Origin: Catellatospora sp. TT07R-123
GTDB taxonomy: Bacteria; Actinomycetota; Actinomycetes; Mycobacteriales; Micromonosporaceae
Reading direction: 5' to 3'
DNA length: 64,000 nt
Assembly (NCBI RefSeq): GCF_018327705.1
Contig: NZ_BNEM01000002.1
Span: 558,001 to 622,000 of the forward strand
Positions within the stretch are counted from its first letter, which is position 1. Each line of letters starts with the position of its first letter. A program made the translations under genes and the position numbers. Below are positions 44,554 through 53,331 of this stretch, piece after piece. The notes beneath the pieces are model-generated. The model did not search any database. It saw only the letters and a list, made by a program, of their open reading frames with translations, and was not told the DNA's origin.

Positions 44554-45465
44554 ATGCGCCGGTTGAGCGTACTCGCAATCCTGACAACCCTCAGTTCAGT
44601 GCTGCTCATGCCGAGTCCCGCCGCGGCCACCGGGATCATCAGCTCGCTGTCGATCGCGCCGTCGACCGTACGCGACGGCGAAACCGCGCAGGGCACGGTC
44701 ACCCTGGCCTTCCCCGACACCGTCGACAACACGGTGCTGGTGTTCAGCAGCGACCCGAACGTCGCTGCCGTTCCCGCGTCGGCAGTGGTCCCGGCGGGGT
44801 CCAGTGCGGTCACGTTCCCGATCACCACCAACGCCGCCGCGCCACCGACCATCGTGCAGATCACCGCCTGGGTCGGCAACACCCCACGGTCGGCCAACCT
44901 GTCGGTCAACGCCGCCACGCCGCCCGGCCCGTCGCTGACCTCGGTGTCGCTCACCCCGTCGGCCCTGGTCGGCGGGCAGAACGCCACCGGCACGGTCCGC
45001 TTCAGTGCGGCGATGACGCAGGGCGCGAACGTGCAGCTGTTCAGCAGCAACCCGGCCGTGGCCCAGGTCCCGACCGACACCGTGGTCGCTGCGAACCAGT
45101 CCACCGGCGCCTTCAACCTCACGACATCGCCGGTGTCGTCGACGACGACCGTGACCATCACCGCGCGCTGGTTCGGGGTGACCGCCACCGCCACCGTCAC
45201 GGTCAGCCCCGGGACGCCCCCGGCGCCCGACGTCGTCCGCATCACCAAGGCGCGCTGGAAGCAGGGCCTGCTCACGATCGAGGCCACGAGCACCAACCCG
45301 AGCGCGATCTTGAGCGTCTACACCAGCTCCGGCGGGTTCATGTTCAATCTGACCAACAACGGCGGAGGCCGCTACTCCGACCAGCGGGGCTGGGTCACCA
45401 ACCCGCAATCGATCACCGTACGCAGCAACCTCGGCGGCTCGGCCAGCTCGCCTCTGAGCAGCTAG
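44554..45465 (+). CDS. Secreted protein with two tandem Ig-like repeats
   Basis: This 303-residue protein has a Sec signal (RRLSVLAILTTLSSVLLMPSPAAA). Two related units of about 90 residues follow. Each has SLxPS near the start, a GTV strand, a VFSSDP/LFSSNP turn, and a VPA/VPT-VVxA-strand close. They resemble bacterial Ig-like (BIG-type) repeats that occur in cell-surface or secreted proteins. The C-terminal 70 residues form a different beta-rich domain (RITKARWKQGLLTIEA). It is probably adhesive or structural. The ATG is chosen for GGGGAGG six bases upstream, not the longer frame. Confidence 0.75.
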   Translation: MRRLSVLAILTTLSSVLLMPSPAAATGIISSLSIAPSTVRDGETAQGTVTLAFPDTVDNTVLVFSSDPNVAAVPASAVVPAGSSAVTFPITTNAAAPPTIVQITAWVGNTPRSANLSVNAATPPGPSLTSVSLTPSALVGGQNATGTVRFSAAMTQGANVQLFSSNPAVAQVPTDTVVAANQSTGAFNLTTSPVSSTTTVTITARWFGVTATATVTVSPGTPPAPDVVRITKARWKQGLLTIEATSTNPSAILSVYTSSGGFMFNLTNNGGGRYSDQRGWVTNPQSITVRSNLGGSASSPLSS

Positions 45466-45760
45466 CCTCCACGGCGCCTTCCCGGCCGGGTCTGTTGTGG
45501 TGGGTGTGACCAGTCGCTGGGTGTGACCAGTCGCATCGTCGTTCTTCCCTGCTAGGCGGTGGTGCACCGGCAAGGGAGCACCACCGCACCGATCACCGGC
45601 CGGACTTGGTGAACCACCATCGTCGTCGGTGGTCCCGGCTCGGGGCAGTTGGCCTCAGGCCGACCCTGAGCTGGCCAGCCTGTCCCGGATCCAGGTCGCC
45701 GATGTCGGCCGCGCATCGGGTGTCCTCCTCGTTCGCGACGCTGGAAGCCTCTGGGCCGGG

Positions 45761-47623
45761 TCAGGCGGGTAGGCCGTAGGTTGCCCTGATGGCATCGGCG
45801 ATCGCCGTGACGAGGTTGAAGTCGTCGCCGTTGGTGAGGATGGCGTAGCCCATGCCGCGGGTCGGGTAGCCGCGGATCTCGGTCTTGAAGCCGAAGTTGG
45901 AACCGGTGTGGTTGTAGGAGAAGTTGGGGGTGCCAGGTGCGGTCAGGAACCAGCCTCGGCCCATGTCGGGTGTCGGGCCCGGGCTCAGCATCGTGGTCAC
46001 GCTGGCCTTGTTCAGGGGGCCCGGAATGTCGCCGGGTGCGGTCCAGGCGCGGTTGAGGTAGCCGAGCAGCGTGCCGAGGTCCAGGACGTTGGTGTAGAGG
46101 CCGGCGGCTGCGGATTCGGGGTAGCGGTTGCGTTTGCCGGGGATGACGGCTCCGCCGACGTGCCCGGCGGCGAGCTGGAACGCCGGTGCGAGGTCGTATG
46201 AGCTGGTGGTCATGCCCAGCGGTGCGAAGATCTGGTTTGCCATGTACTGGGCCAGGGTCTGGCCGGTGCGCTGCTCGAGCATCCGTTGCAGAACGGTGAA
46301 TCCTGGGCCGGAGTAATGGTATTGCGTGCCTGGCGTGGTGCTGAGTTCGACGCGTGGCGAGTTGCCCAGCCCGTTGAGGACGTCGAGCAGGGTGGGTACG
46401 GGCACTCCCGGGCCGTAGCCTGAGAAGCCGCCGCCGGAGTTGGCGTCGAAGCCGGCGCAGGCGTTGAGCGGGAACGTGGAGCCGCGGCCGATGACACCGG
46501 CCCGGTGTGCCAGCAGCAGGTCGAGGGTGGGGGCGGGTCCGGGGGCCAGACATGCGCGCTGGCCGAGTGGCCAGTTGAGCAGGGGTCGCACGTCGGCGTT
46601 GAGTGGCAGGGCGCCCATCGACGTCTGGACCAGGCGCATGAAGCCGAGGCTCGCCACGGCCTTGCTGATCGACGCGGCTTGGAACGCGCTTTCGGGATGG
46701 GTCGCGACCGGCTGGCCGGCCTCCAGCCATCCGTAGCCGGTCGACCAGGCGATCTGGTTGTTGACCAGGAAGGCCGCTGCCACCCCGGGTGCGCCCGTGG
46801 CGGCCATGCTCGCCCACATGCCCATGCCGTTGCCGACCATGCGCTCGATCTGGCGGATCGGGTCGGGCGGCAGCGGGGGTACCGGTCCGCGCGAGCACAG
46901 CGACCAGCCGTTGTTGACCGGCGAGAACGCGATCGTGTGCAGCTGCCAGCCGCCTGCGGCGAACGCGTTCATCTGCTGGTAGCACTCGGCGTCGATGTTG
47001 CGGGCGAAGAACTCGTCCTGGGCGACGACCGTCCATCCGCCGGTGTAGGGGAAGGCCACCCGGGTCACGGATCGCCCGGCCTGGGTGAGGTTGCGCATCA
47101 TCTGGAAGCACTCGTCGTCCACGTTGCGCGCGAAGAAGCCTGTGGCGGTCGCGACCGTCCAGCTGTTTGCGCCGCCTGGGGGGAATGCCACATCGGTCAC
47201 GGGCTGCCCTGCGGTGTAGCGCTGAGCGATGGTGTCCGCGCACTCCTGCGGAATGTTGCGGCAGAAGAACCCGCCGTTGCCGGTGATGACCCAGCTGTTG
47301 CCTCCCGCGGGCGGGAACGCCACGCAGTTGATCTGCACACCTGATGCGATCAGCTGGCCGAGCGTGGTGAAGCACTCCGGCGGGATGTTGCGTGCGAAGT
47401 AGGTGCCGGTCTGCGTCACGACGACCCAGCCGTTGCTGGGTGTGAAGGCGACTGCGGAGATCCCCTGTGGCGCGAGTTCGGCGATCTTCAGGTGGGCCTC
47501 GTCGGGGATGCGCCGGTCGAAGTAGTTGAACGGCGCGGCTTGTGCGGCCTCGCCGACCAGGCTGGACAGTCCCGCTCCCGCCCCGGAGGCCAGGGCGAGG
47601 TTCATAAATCGACGCCTATCCAT
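45761..47623 (-). CDS. Tat-exported beta-lactamase-fold serine hydrolase with FARNI repeats
   Basis: This protein has 620 residues. MDRRRFMNLALASGAGAGLSSL is a twin-arginine signal. Residues about 45-260 form four to five imperfect repeats of about 45 residues, each carrying GWxVV, a GFFxRNIPxEC core (FARNIP, FCRNIP, FARNVD, FARNID) and a VAFPP link. The C-terminal half is a class C beta-lactamase/DD-peptidase-like domain with SISK (SxxK nucleophile), YSG and a late HTG triad-like motif. Enzymes of this fold cleave beta-lactams, D-Ala peptides or esters. The repeats may bind cell wall. Their pairing with this hydrolase is unfamiliar to me. Two hundred ninety-five bases to the next gene hold nothing else supported. 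Confidence 0.82.
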   Translation of the reverse strand: MDRRRFMNLALASGAGAGLSSLVGEAAQAAPFNYFDRRIPDEAHLKIAELAPQGISAVAFTPSNGWVVVTQTGTYFARNIPPECFTTLGQLIASGVQINCVAFPPAGGNSWVITGNGGFFCRNIPQECADTIAQRYTAGQPVTDVAFPPGGANSWTVATATGFFARNVDDECFQMMRNLTQAGRSVTRVAFPYTGGWTVVAQDEFFARNIDAECYQQMNAFAAGGWQLHTIAFSPVNNGWSLCSRGPVPPLPPDPIRQIERMVGNGMGMWASMAATGAPGVAAAFLVNNQIAWSTGYGWLEAGQPVATHPESAFQAASISKAVASLGFMRLVQTSMGALPLNADVRPLLNWPLGQRACLAPGPAPTLDLLLAHRAGVIGRGSTFPLNACAGFDANSGGGFSGYGPGVPVPTLLDVLNGLGNSPRVELSTTPGTQYHYSGPGFTVLQRMLEQRTGQTLAQYMANQIFAPLGMTTSSYDLAPAFQLAAGHVGGAVIPGKRNRYPESAAAGLYTNVLDLGTLLGYLNRAWTAPGDIPGPLNKASVTTMLSPGPTPDMGRGWFLTAPGTPNFSYNHTGSNFGFKTEIRGYPTRGMGYAILTNGDDFNLVTAIADAIRATYGLPA

Positions 47624-47814
47624 GTTCGAAAGCTAGTACGCCGCACTCCCGTTGTCGACGGCCCCGACGCATCTCGGCATACCCCGCACCAGGTGATCGT
47701 TCAGCGCAGGCACGATGCCCCGTCGAGGTCGACGCCACGGGCCATCAGGCGGGCCCCCTGCGGCGACGGCCGGCTCGGGCGCGGTCGGCCGCCGCCGTGC
47801 CACGGTCCGGGCCG

Positions 47815-48006
47815 TCACTCGGTCTCAGCGAGCAGCGCCTCGATCCGGGCCACCCGGGCCCGCAGGTCGGCCAGCTCCGCAGAGCCGCCGGCGGCCGCGG
47901 CCGCCGTCCGCGCCTGCTCCCGGCGATGGCGCAGGACGATCCAGGTCAGCGCGATGACCACCATGCCGCAGATCCAGATGACACCGATCAGCTCATAGAA
48001 CTTCAC
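47815..48006 (-). CDS. Small single-pass membrane protein with coiled coil
   Basis: This 63-residue protein has one membrane helix near the N-terminus (ELIGVIWICGMVVIALTWIVL), a short basic turn, and a C-terminal heptad-like helix ELADLRARVARIEALLAE. The layout resembles PspB-like stress-envelope proteins but the match is not specific. The GTG at 48006 is favoured because AAGGAG lies six bases upstream. It follows the M20 gene by 60 bases on the same strand. Function unknown. Confidence 0.65.
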   Translation of the reverse strand: MKFYELIGVIWICGMVVIALTWIVLRHRREQARTAAAAAGGSAELADLRARVARIEALLAETE

Positions 48007-48066
48007 AACGGACTCCTTCACGGGTCGGGACTGGGGAGACGGACGGCGGCGCGGATCGCTTCGCGG

Positions 48067-49359
48067 TCACCGAGCCGGGGGCACCGGTGCCAGCACGGCC
48101 AGGGCCGCGGTGGTCAGTGCGTGGATGCCGCCGGGTACGGCCAGGCGGTCGTACGGCGCGAAGGCCGCGCTGTGGTTGGTCGGTAGCGCCGCCATCTTCT
48201 CGGCGGCGCTGCCGCCCGGCGTGGCGCGCCACCGGCTCGGTCCGACCGTGCCGAGCATCCAGTACACGGTCGGGATGCAGCCGTCGCCCAGCAGCGGGAA
48301 GTCCTCGGTCGCCAGCGACGGCGGCCACCAGGCGACCCGCTCGGCGCCCAGCGCCGCCTCGTGGGCGGCCCGCACCCGGGCGGCCAGCGTCGGGTCGTTG
48401 CGGTTGACCGGGCTGCGCGACGCCTCGCGGATCAGCGGCGGCTCGGGGCATCCGCCTGCGTCGCAGCAGGCGCGGACGGTGCGGACCGTGCTGTCGAGCA
48501 GGTGCCGCAGGGTCGGCTCGGACAGCGCCCGCAGGGTGACGCCGAGGGTGACCTGGTCGGCGATGACACCGGCGTGGCTGCCGCCGTGGATCGTGCCGAC
48601 CGACAGGGACACCGGGTCGGCCGGGCCGGTCTGGCGGGACACGATGGCTTGGAGCTGCACCACGGCGGTTGCGGCGATCACCACCGGGTCGACGCACAGG
48701 TGCGGCGTGGCGACGTGGCCGCCGCGCCCGGTGATGGTGATCTCCAACGTGACGCCGCCGGCGGTGATCGGGCCCGCGCCGTGGGCCACCATCCCGGCCG
48801 GCAGCACGGCCGCGTGCTGTGCCAGCACGGCATCGGGGCGGCCGAAGCGCTCGTGGAGTCCGTCGGCGAGCATGGCCGCGGCCCCGTGCAGGGTCTCCTC
48901 GGCGGGCTGGCCGATCACCAGCAGTGTGCCCTGCCAGCTGTCCCGGCGGCGGGTCAACGTGGCGGCGGCCCCGGCTGCGGCGGCCAGGTGCAGGTCGTGT
49001 CCGCAGGCGTGCATGACCGGCACGTCGCGTCCGTCCGGGGTGCGGCCGGTGGCGGTGCTGGCGTAGGGCAGGCCGGTCTGCTCGGCCACCGGCAGTGCGT
49101 CGAGTTCGGCGCGCAGCAGCACTGTCGGGCCCGGCCCGTTGGCCAGCACGCCGACGACGCCGTGGCCGCCGACGCCGGTGGTGACGTCGTGTCCGGCCGA
49201 GCGCAGTGCCGCGGCGAAGCGCTCGGCGGTCTGCTGCTCCGCGCCGGACAGCTCGGGGTGGGCGTGCAGCTCACGGTAGAGCCGCACGGCCGCGTCGGAC
49301 AGGTCGGCGTCGACGGCCGGGCGGTCCGGGGCGGCGGCCTGCGCCGAGCGTGTCGCCAT
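48067..49359 (-). CDS. M20-family amidohydrolase
   Basis: The product has 430 residues. Metal-ligand motifs are MHACGHDLHLA, an EE pair in QPAEETLHGA, and a late HSAAF-like end. This is the hippurate hydrolase/aminoacylase (HipO/AbgA-like) branch of M20 metallopeptidases, which split N-acyl amino acids or short peptides. It is divergently placed 150 bases from the RiPP precursor; it could trim leader fragments or act on pathway amides, but it may only be a neighbour. The ATG at 49359 is chosen over a GTG six codons upstream (49377), as neither has a strong ribosome site. Confidence 0.85.
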   Translation of the reverse strand: MATRSAQAAAPDRPAVDADLSDAAVRLYRELHAHPELSGAEQQTAERFAAALRSAGHDVTTGVGGHGVVGVLANGPGPTVLLRAELDALPVAEQTGLPYASTATGRTPDGRDVPVMHACGHDLHLAAAAGAAATLTRRRDSWQGTLLVIGQPAEETLHGAAAMLADGLHERFGRPDAVLAQHAAVLPAGMVAHGAGPITAGGVTLEITITGRGGHVATPHLCVDPVVIAATAVVQLQAIVSRQTGPADPVSLSVGTIHGGSHAGVIADQVTLGVTLRALSEPTLRHLLDSTVRTVRACCDAGGCPEPPLIREASRSPVNRNDPTLAARVRAAHEAALGAERVAWWPPSLATEDFPLLGDGCIPTVYWMLGTVGPSRWRATPGGSAAEKMAALPTNHSAAFAPYDRLAVPGGIHALTTAALAVLAPVPPAR

Positions 49360-49380
49360 GGGGCCAGTCAAGATCACTTC

Positions 49381-49429
49381 GCTGTCATTTCGCTGTCACC
49401 CGGCGACAGCGGGCTGTCGTCCCGCTGCC
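49381..49429 (+). promoter_or_regulatory. Direct repeats in the precursor/M20 divergent region
   Basis: GCTGTC occurs at 49381, 49392 and 49413 and GCTGCC at 49424, so the spacings are 11, 21 and 11 bases. The first two copies extend to a 10-bp TTCGCTGTCA. An inverted copy (GACAGC) lies at 49405. Helical phasing suggests a regulator-binding site for the divergent M20 and precursor genes. No clear -35/-10 pair was identified. Confidence 0.5.
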
Positions 49430-49508
49430 AGGTGATCGGTGAGCGGCACGTGGTGTGCTTGGCGGCAGCGGGCCGGGACGTCCGGCCTATGACGACAGGA
49501 GTCCCCTC

Positions 49509-49685
49509 ATGGCGCCGCAGACCGACCTCAACGCCCTCGCCCAGGAGATCCTCGAGCTGGAGTCCGAGACGTTCGCGATCTCCGACTACGCGGACGCCTC
49601 CGAGGCCATCCTGGCCTCGTGCTCGTCCTCGGGCACCACCTCGACGTGCAGCAGCACCACCTCCACCACGAGCTGCTCGGCCTGA
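49509..49685 (+). CDS. Azole/dehydroamino-acid RiPP precursor peptide
   Basis: This 58-residue precursor starts at an ATG with AGGAG seven bases upstream. The leader is residues 1-36, Glu/Asp-rich, with ILELESETFAISDYADASEA as its core recognition-like segment, in the style of thiopeptide leaders. The core, residues 37-58, starts with Ser-Cys, as thiopeptide cores do. It consists of 10 Ser, 7 Thr, 3 Cys, one Gly and a terminal Ala, so 20 of 22 residues can be cyclised to azoles or dehydrated. Cys lie at core positions 2, 11 and 20. The precursor is convergent with YcaO-1 64 bases away and divergent from M20. The modification enzymes all lie in the adjacent operon. Confidence 0.93.
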   Translation: MAPQTDLNALAQEILELESETFAISDYADASEAILASCSSSGTTSTCSSTTSTTSCSA

Positions 49686-49748
49686 TGGCCGCAGGCGGTG
49701 GCGGGCCGTCTCCGGTCGGCCTGCCGCCGCGCCTCGGCGGTGCCGCGT

Positions 49749-51671
49749 TCAGGGGAAGGGATGCGGCACCAACCGCAGGTCCGCGTCGGTGAGGTCGGCC
49801 GGGGCCAGCCCTGCCGTCCGGGCCGCGGTGCGCAGCCGGGGCAGGTGCGGCGCCCGCTGACGGGTCCAGCCGAAGTCGATCGGCAGCAGACCGGGCACCA
49901 TGGCGCAGACCGACCGCAGGCCCACCGCCTCCTGCTCGGGTGTGGTCTGGTCCACCAGCACAGCCTCCAGGCCGCGTCGCCGCAGGGTGTCCAGCACGGC
50001 GCGCAGGTCGTCGAGCAGGTCGCCGGTGCCGGGCGGCCGGTAGCCGGTGTAGGCGTCGCCCAGCGGCAGGGTCGGGCGGTCGTCCAGATAGGTCGCGGCG
50101 TGGCCGGCCATGCGGGGCAGCCCGAACAGCGCGGCATGGTCCGGCAGGCGCTGGACCAGCGTGTAGTCGTCGGCCATCGCCTCCAGTTCGGCTCGGCGTC
50201 GGTGTACGGTCGCGGGCTGGTGCGGGATGTAGGTCAGCGACTCGGCCAGCGCTGCGGCCACGGCCTGCCGCGGGTCGAGGTGCGCCGCGGCCGCGAACGA
50301 CAGCAGGCCGGGCCCGCCGTCGTGGCGTACGGCGAGGCTGGTGACCACCGGGATGTCCAGGTCGATCCGGTTGTCGAAGGCGAGGATGCGGTAGCCCTGA
50401 AGCTCCGCGCGGGCGACCATGTCCCGCACGGCCGGGCCGCAGGTGTCCGGGTCGATGCGCGGCAGCCGCAGGCCGCCGTACCAGGCGAGCAGGAACGCGT
50501 CGCGTTCGACCAGTTCGAGCAGGCCGAACAGGGCCGCCTCCTCCAGGCAGCTGCCGGTGGCGCAGCCGCTGGACGACGACAGGGCGAACGTGTCGCCGTC
50601 GGCGGCGGAGCTGTAGAAACACAGGCGGCGCGGCACCAGCACCGGCTGCCCGGTGTGCAGGTTGTGGCCCCACACCCAGGGGATGGGCCGGTCGGGGTCG
50701 AAGCGCCGCAGGATCGGGTCGGTGTCGTACACGTGCTCGGGGTACGTACCGCAGCGGTCGGGGTGCAGCGCCCGGTCGGCGACGTCGCGGTACGCGGCGA
50801 CGACCGGTGCCACGTTGCGGCGGCGGTGGGTGCCCGCGTACCGCTCCAGACCCTCCAGGTAGGCCAGGCAGGCGCTGGCGGCGTAGCCGGTGGACTGCCC
50901 GCTCCATGACACGTCGAGCAGGCCGCCGTAGCCGCGGACGAAGACGCTGCCGGTGACCGGTGCGGTCGTCGGTGACGTGATCGTGAGCTGGGTGCCCGCG
51001 CCGAGTGCCCCGCAGACGGGGTTGGCCAGCGCCGACCTCGGCAGCGGGTAGTCACCGGGGGCCACCAGGCGGTAGGAGTCCGGCCGCGGCTTGGGTCGCG
51101 GCCGCAGGGCCAGCGGCCGGGGCTCGTCGGGGTGCGCGGTCGAGCAGGAGGGGCAGCGGGGTTCGGGCAGCACCGGGAAGGTGCGCGGCCGCAGGGTGCG
51201 CAGGTCCAGGGAGACGACGCGGGCCAGCTGTCCGCTGTGCGGGTCGTCGGCCGGGGCGGGCGGCCGGTAGGCGCGTACGTGCTGGCGGAGCTGCCATACC
51301 GCGTCGAGGTGGTGGCCGGTGAGGTGGGGCCACGGACCGGCCGGGGTCAGCGGGCCGCCGGTCTCCAGGGCGTCGCGTTCGGTGCGGGTGCGCAGCCGCT
51401 GCCATCTGATCGCCAGGCAGTGCCCGCAGGCCGCCGCGCCCCGGGGTGCCCCGAACGGTCCGATCAGGACAGCGGCGGCGCTGAGGTGCACGTCGCTGTC
51501 GCGCCGGGCCGGGTCCGGGGTGTGGGGCACGTCCTCGGCGCCGAGGACCGCCACCTGGGGCGGGTCGCCCGCGCGGGTGCGGGCCCAGCGGGTGAGCAGG
51601 AAGTCGTGCAGTCGGGTCGCGGCCGCCGCCAGGGGGGCGGCTGGCGCCGCCCCCGTCGCGGTGCGGGTCAC
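49749..51671 (-). CDS. YcaO cyclodehydratase 1 (with N-terminal zinc/recognition region)
   Basis: This 640-residue protein starts at GTG overlapping the permease stop (GTGA). The N-terminal 200 residues contain two CxxC pairs (CGHC, CPSC) that probably bind Zn, as in E1-like/C-protein portions. The YcaO domain carries the ATP-binding pattern SSSSGCATGSCLEEA followed by LLELVERDAFLLAW, and ends in PHPFP, the proline-rich C-terminus required in many YcaO enzymes. YcaO proteins use ATP to cyclise Cys, Ser or Thr to azolines. Paired with a second YcaO 8 kb away, it may act on a different residue type, for example Ser/Thr versus Cys. It is the last gene of the operon. Confidence 0.92.
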   Translation of the reverse strand: MTRTATGAAPAAPLAAAATRLHDFLLTRWARTRAGDPPQVAVLGAEDVPHTPDPARRDSDVHLSAAAVLIGPFGAPRGAAACGHCLAIRWQRLRTRTERDALETGGPLTPAGPWPHLTGHHLDAVWQLRQHVRAYRPPAPADDPHSGQLARVVSLDLRTLRPRTFPVLPEPRCPSCSTAHPDEPRPLALRPRPKPRPDSYRLVAPGDYPLPRSALANPVCGALGAGTQLTITSPTTAPVTGSVFVRGYGGLLDVSWSGQSTGYAASACLAYLEGLERYAGTHRRRNVAPVVAAYRDVADRALHPDRCGTYPEHVYDTDPILRRFDPDRPIPWVWGHNLHTGQPVLVPRRLCFYSSAADGDTFALSSSSGCATGSCLEEAALFGLLELVERDAFLLAWYGGLRLPRIDPDTCGPAVRDMVARAELQGYRILAFDNRIDLDIPVVTSLAVRHDGGPGLLSFAAAAHLDPRQAVAAALAESLTYIPHQPATVHRRRAELEAMADDYTLVQRLPDHAALFGLPRMAGHAATYLDDRPTLPLGDAYTGYRPPGTGDLLDDLRAVLDTLRRRGLEAVLVDQTTPEQEAVGLRSVCAMVPGLLPIDFGWTRQRAPHLPRLRTAARTAGLAPADLTDADLRLVPHPFP

Positions 51672-52423
51672 GAGTCGTTGCTCCAGCGGAACGTGCGTAC
51701 GCCGATGACCGCGAAGACGACGCTGTACCCGACCAGCGCCCCGCACGCCAGCAGGTAGTCGTTCATGTCGCCCTGCCCGGACAGGGCGTACGCCATGCCG
51801 TCGTTGACGTAGCGCAGCGGCAGCGCCCGCGAGATCGCCTGTAGCCAGTCCGGCATCAGTTCCAGGGGGTAGAACGACCCGGACAGGAACGCCATCGGCA
51901 CGACGATGAAGTTGGCGATCCCGGCGACCGCCTCGGGCGTGTTGGCGCGCGAGCCCACGATCAGGCCCAGGGCCAGGAACGAGGTGACCGCCAGCAGCAT
52001 CACCGGCAGCGCCAGCGGCCAGGTCGGGTCGGGACGCATGCCGAACACGGGCAGCATCGCCACGCCGACGAACAGCAGGCTCTGCGCGACGCCGATGCCC
52101 AGCGCGACGACGTAGCGAGACCCGACGACCGACAGGATGCTCGCCGGCGACAGCCGGATGATGCGCAGCAGGTCGTCGGCGCGCCACTGCATCAGGGTGA
52201 ACGCGACCCCGAACAGGGCGGCGCTGGCCAGGCCCCAGGACAGCACCCCGGGGGCGATGAAGTCGACATAGCCGTGGCCGGTGTCGGCGACCTCCCGGCC
52301 CCGGAAGATCAGCCCGAAGATGACCAGGAACACCAGCGGGAACGCGAACGTGAAGAACAGCGTCGTCGCGTCGCGGACGGTGGCCTTGTAGCTGGCGCGG
52401 GTCAGCGCGGCGTAGGTGCTCAT
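51668..52423 (-). CDS. ABC-2 type transporter permease
   Basis: The permease has 251 residues with six hydrophobic segments (for example FFTFAFPLVFLVIFGLIF, GVLSWGLASAALFGVAF, WPLALPVMLLAVTSFLALGLIVG) in the ABC-2 export layout. It forms the membrane channel for the ATPase encoded just upstream, with which it overlaps by four bases (ATGA). It likely exports the mature peptide or provides self-resistance. The chosen ATG starts directly with MSTYAALTRASYK; the longer frame is a shadow of the ATPase gene. Confidence 0.9.
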   Translation of the reverse strand: MSTYAALTRASYKATVRDATTLFFTFAFPLVFLVIFGLIFRGREVADTGHGYVDFIAPGVLSWGLASAALFGVAFTLMQWRADDLLRIIRLSPASILSVVGSRYVVALGIGVAQSLLFVGVAMLPVFGMRPDPTWPLALPVMLLAVTSFLALGLIVGSRANTPEAVAGIANFIVVPMAFLSGSFYPLELMPDWLQAISRALPLRYVNDGMAYALSGQGDMNDYLLACGALVGYSVVFAVIGVRTFRWSNDS

Positions 52424-53331
52424 GCCCGGGGTGCTCCCATCAGTTCGAGGTAGACGTCTTCGAGGGTCGCGGGGCGGGTCTCGACGTCGTCGAGGCCACC
52501 GCTGGCCCCGAGCGCCGCCAGCACCCGTGCTGCCTGACTGGTCCGCAGGACGAGCGTGCCGTCCTCGACGGTCACGCCGTCGACACCGTCGAGCCGGCCC
52601 GCGTCCTCGGCGGCCAGGCGGCTGGCGGGCACGATGAGCCGGGTGCCCACCTGCGAGCGGGCGATGAGGTCGCGGGGGCTGCCCAGGGCGAGGACGCTGC
52701 CGGCGGCCATGATCGCGACCCGGTCGCACAGGCCCTGGGCCTCGTCGAGGTGATGGGTGGTGTACACGATGGTCTTGCCCGTCGCCTTCAGCTCGCGCAG
52801 CATCTGCCCGAGGTCGCGGCGTGCCTGCGGGTCCAGTGCCGCGGTCGGCTCGTCGAGGAAGATCACCTGCGGGTCGTGCACCAGCGCCGAGGCGATGGCG
52901 AGCCGCTGGCGCTGACCGCCGGAGATGTTGGTGACCCGGACATTCGCCGAGGCCGTCAGCCCCACCATCGCGAGGGTCTTGTCGGCTGCCGCGGCGGGTA
53001 GGCCGTACAGGGCCGCGACGGTGGTCAGGTGCTCGCGGGCGGTCAGCCGGGTGAAGAACGCCGAGCGCTGGGTCTGCACGCCCATCAGCGGCAGCAGCGC
53101 GAGATTGCGCGGCGCCGGCGACATTCCCAGGACGCTGACGGAGCCGCTGTCGGGGACCCGCAGCCCTTCGACCATCTCGATGAGGGTGGTCTTGCCGGCG
53201 CCGTTGGGGCCCAGCAGGCCGAAGAACTCGCCGCGGCCGACGGTCAGCGACACGCTGTCGACGGCTCTCACCTCACCGTAGGTTTTGCTCACTGCGTCCA
53301 GCACGATGGCTGGCGCGTCGGTCGAACTCAT
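52420..53331 (-). CDS. ABC transporter ATP-binding protein
   Basis: The ATPase has 303 residues, with Walker A GPNGAGKTT, signature LTASANVRVTNISGGQRQR, Walker B VIFLDEPTAALDP and the H-loop TTHHLDEA. It is a drug-type ABC subunit (DrrA-like) with a C-terminal regulatory extension. With the adjacent permease it forms an exporter for the peptide product or its immunity. It overlaps the M50 gene's stop and the permease's start by four bases each. Confidence 0.93.
   Translation of the reverse strand: MSSTDAPAIVLDAVSKTYGEVRAVDSVSLTVGRGEFFGLLGPNGAGKTTLIEMVEGLRVPDSGSVSVLGMSPAPRNLALLPLMGVQTQRSAFFTRLTAREHLTTVAALYGLPAAAADKTLAMVGLTASANVRVTNISGGQRQRLAIASALVHDPQVIFLDEPTAALDPQARRDLGQMLRELKATGKTIVYTTHHLDEAQGLCDRVAIMAAGSVLALGSPRDLIARSQVGTRLIVPASRLAAEDAGRLDGVDGVTVEDGTLVLRTSQAARVLAALGASGGLDDVETRPATLEDVYLELMGAPRA

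Noticed and set aside
49455-49508. Extended start for the precursor peptide
   Set aside because: The ATG at 49509 has AGGAG at seven bases; the extension is unlike a RiPP leader.
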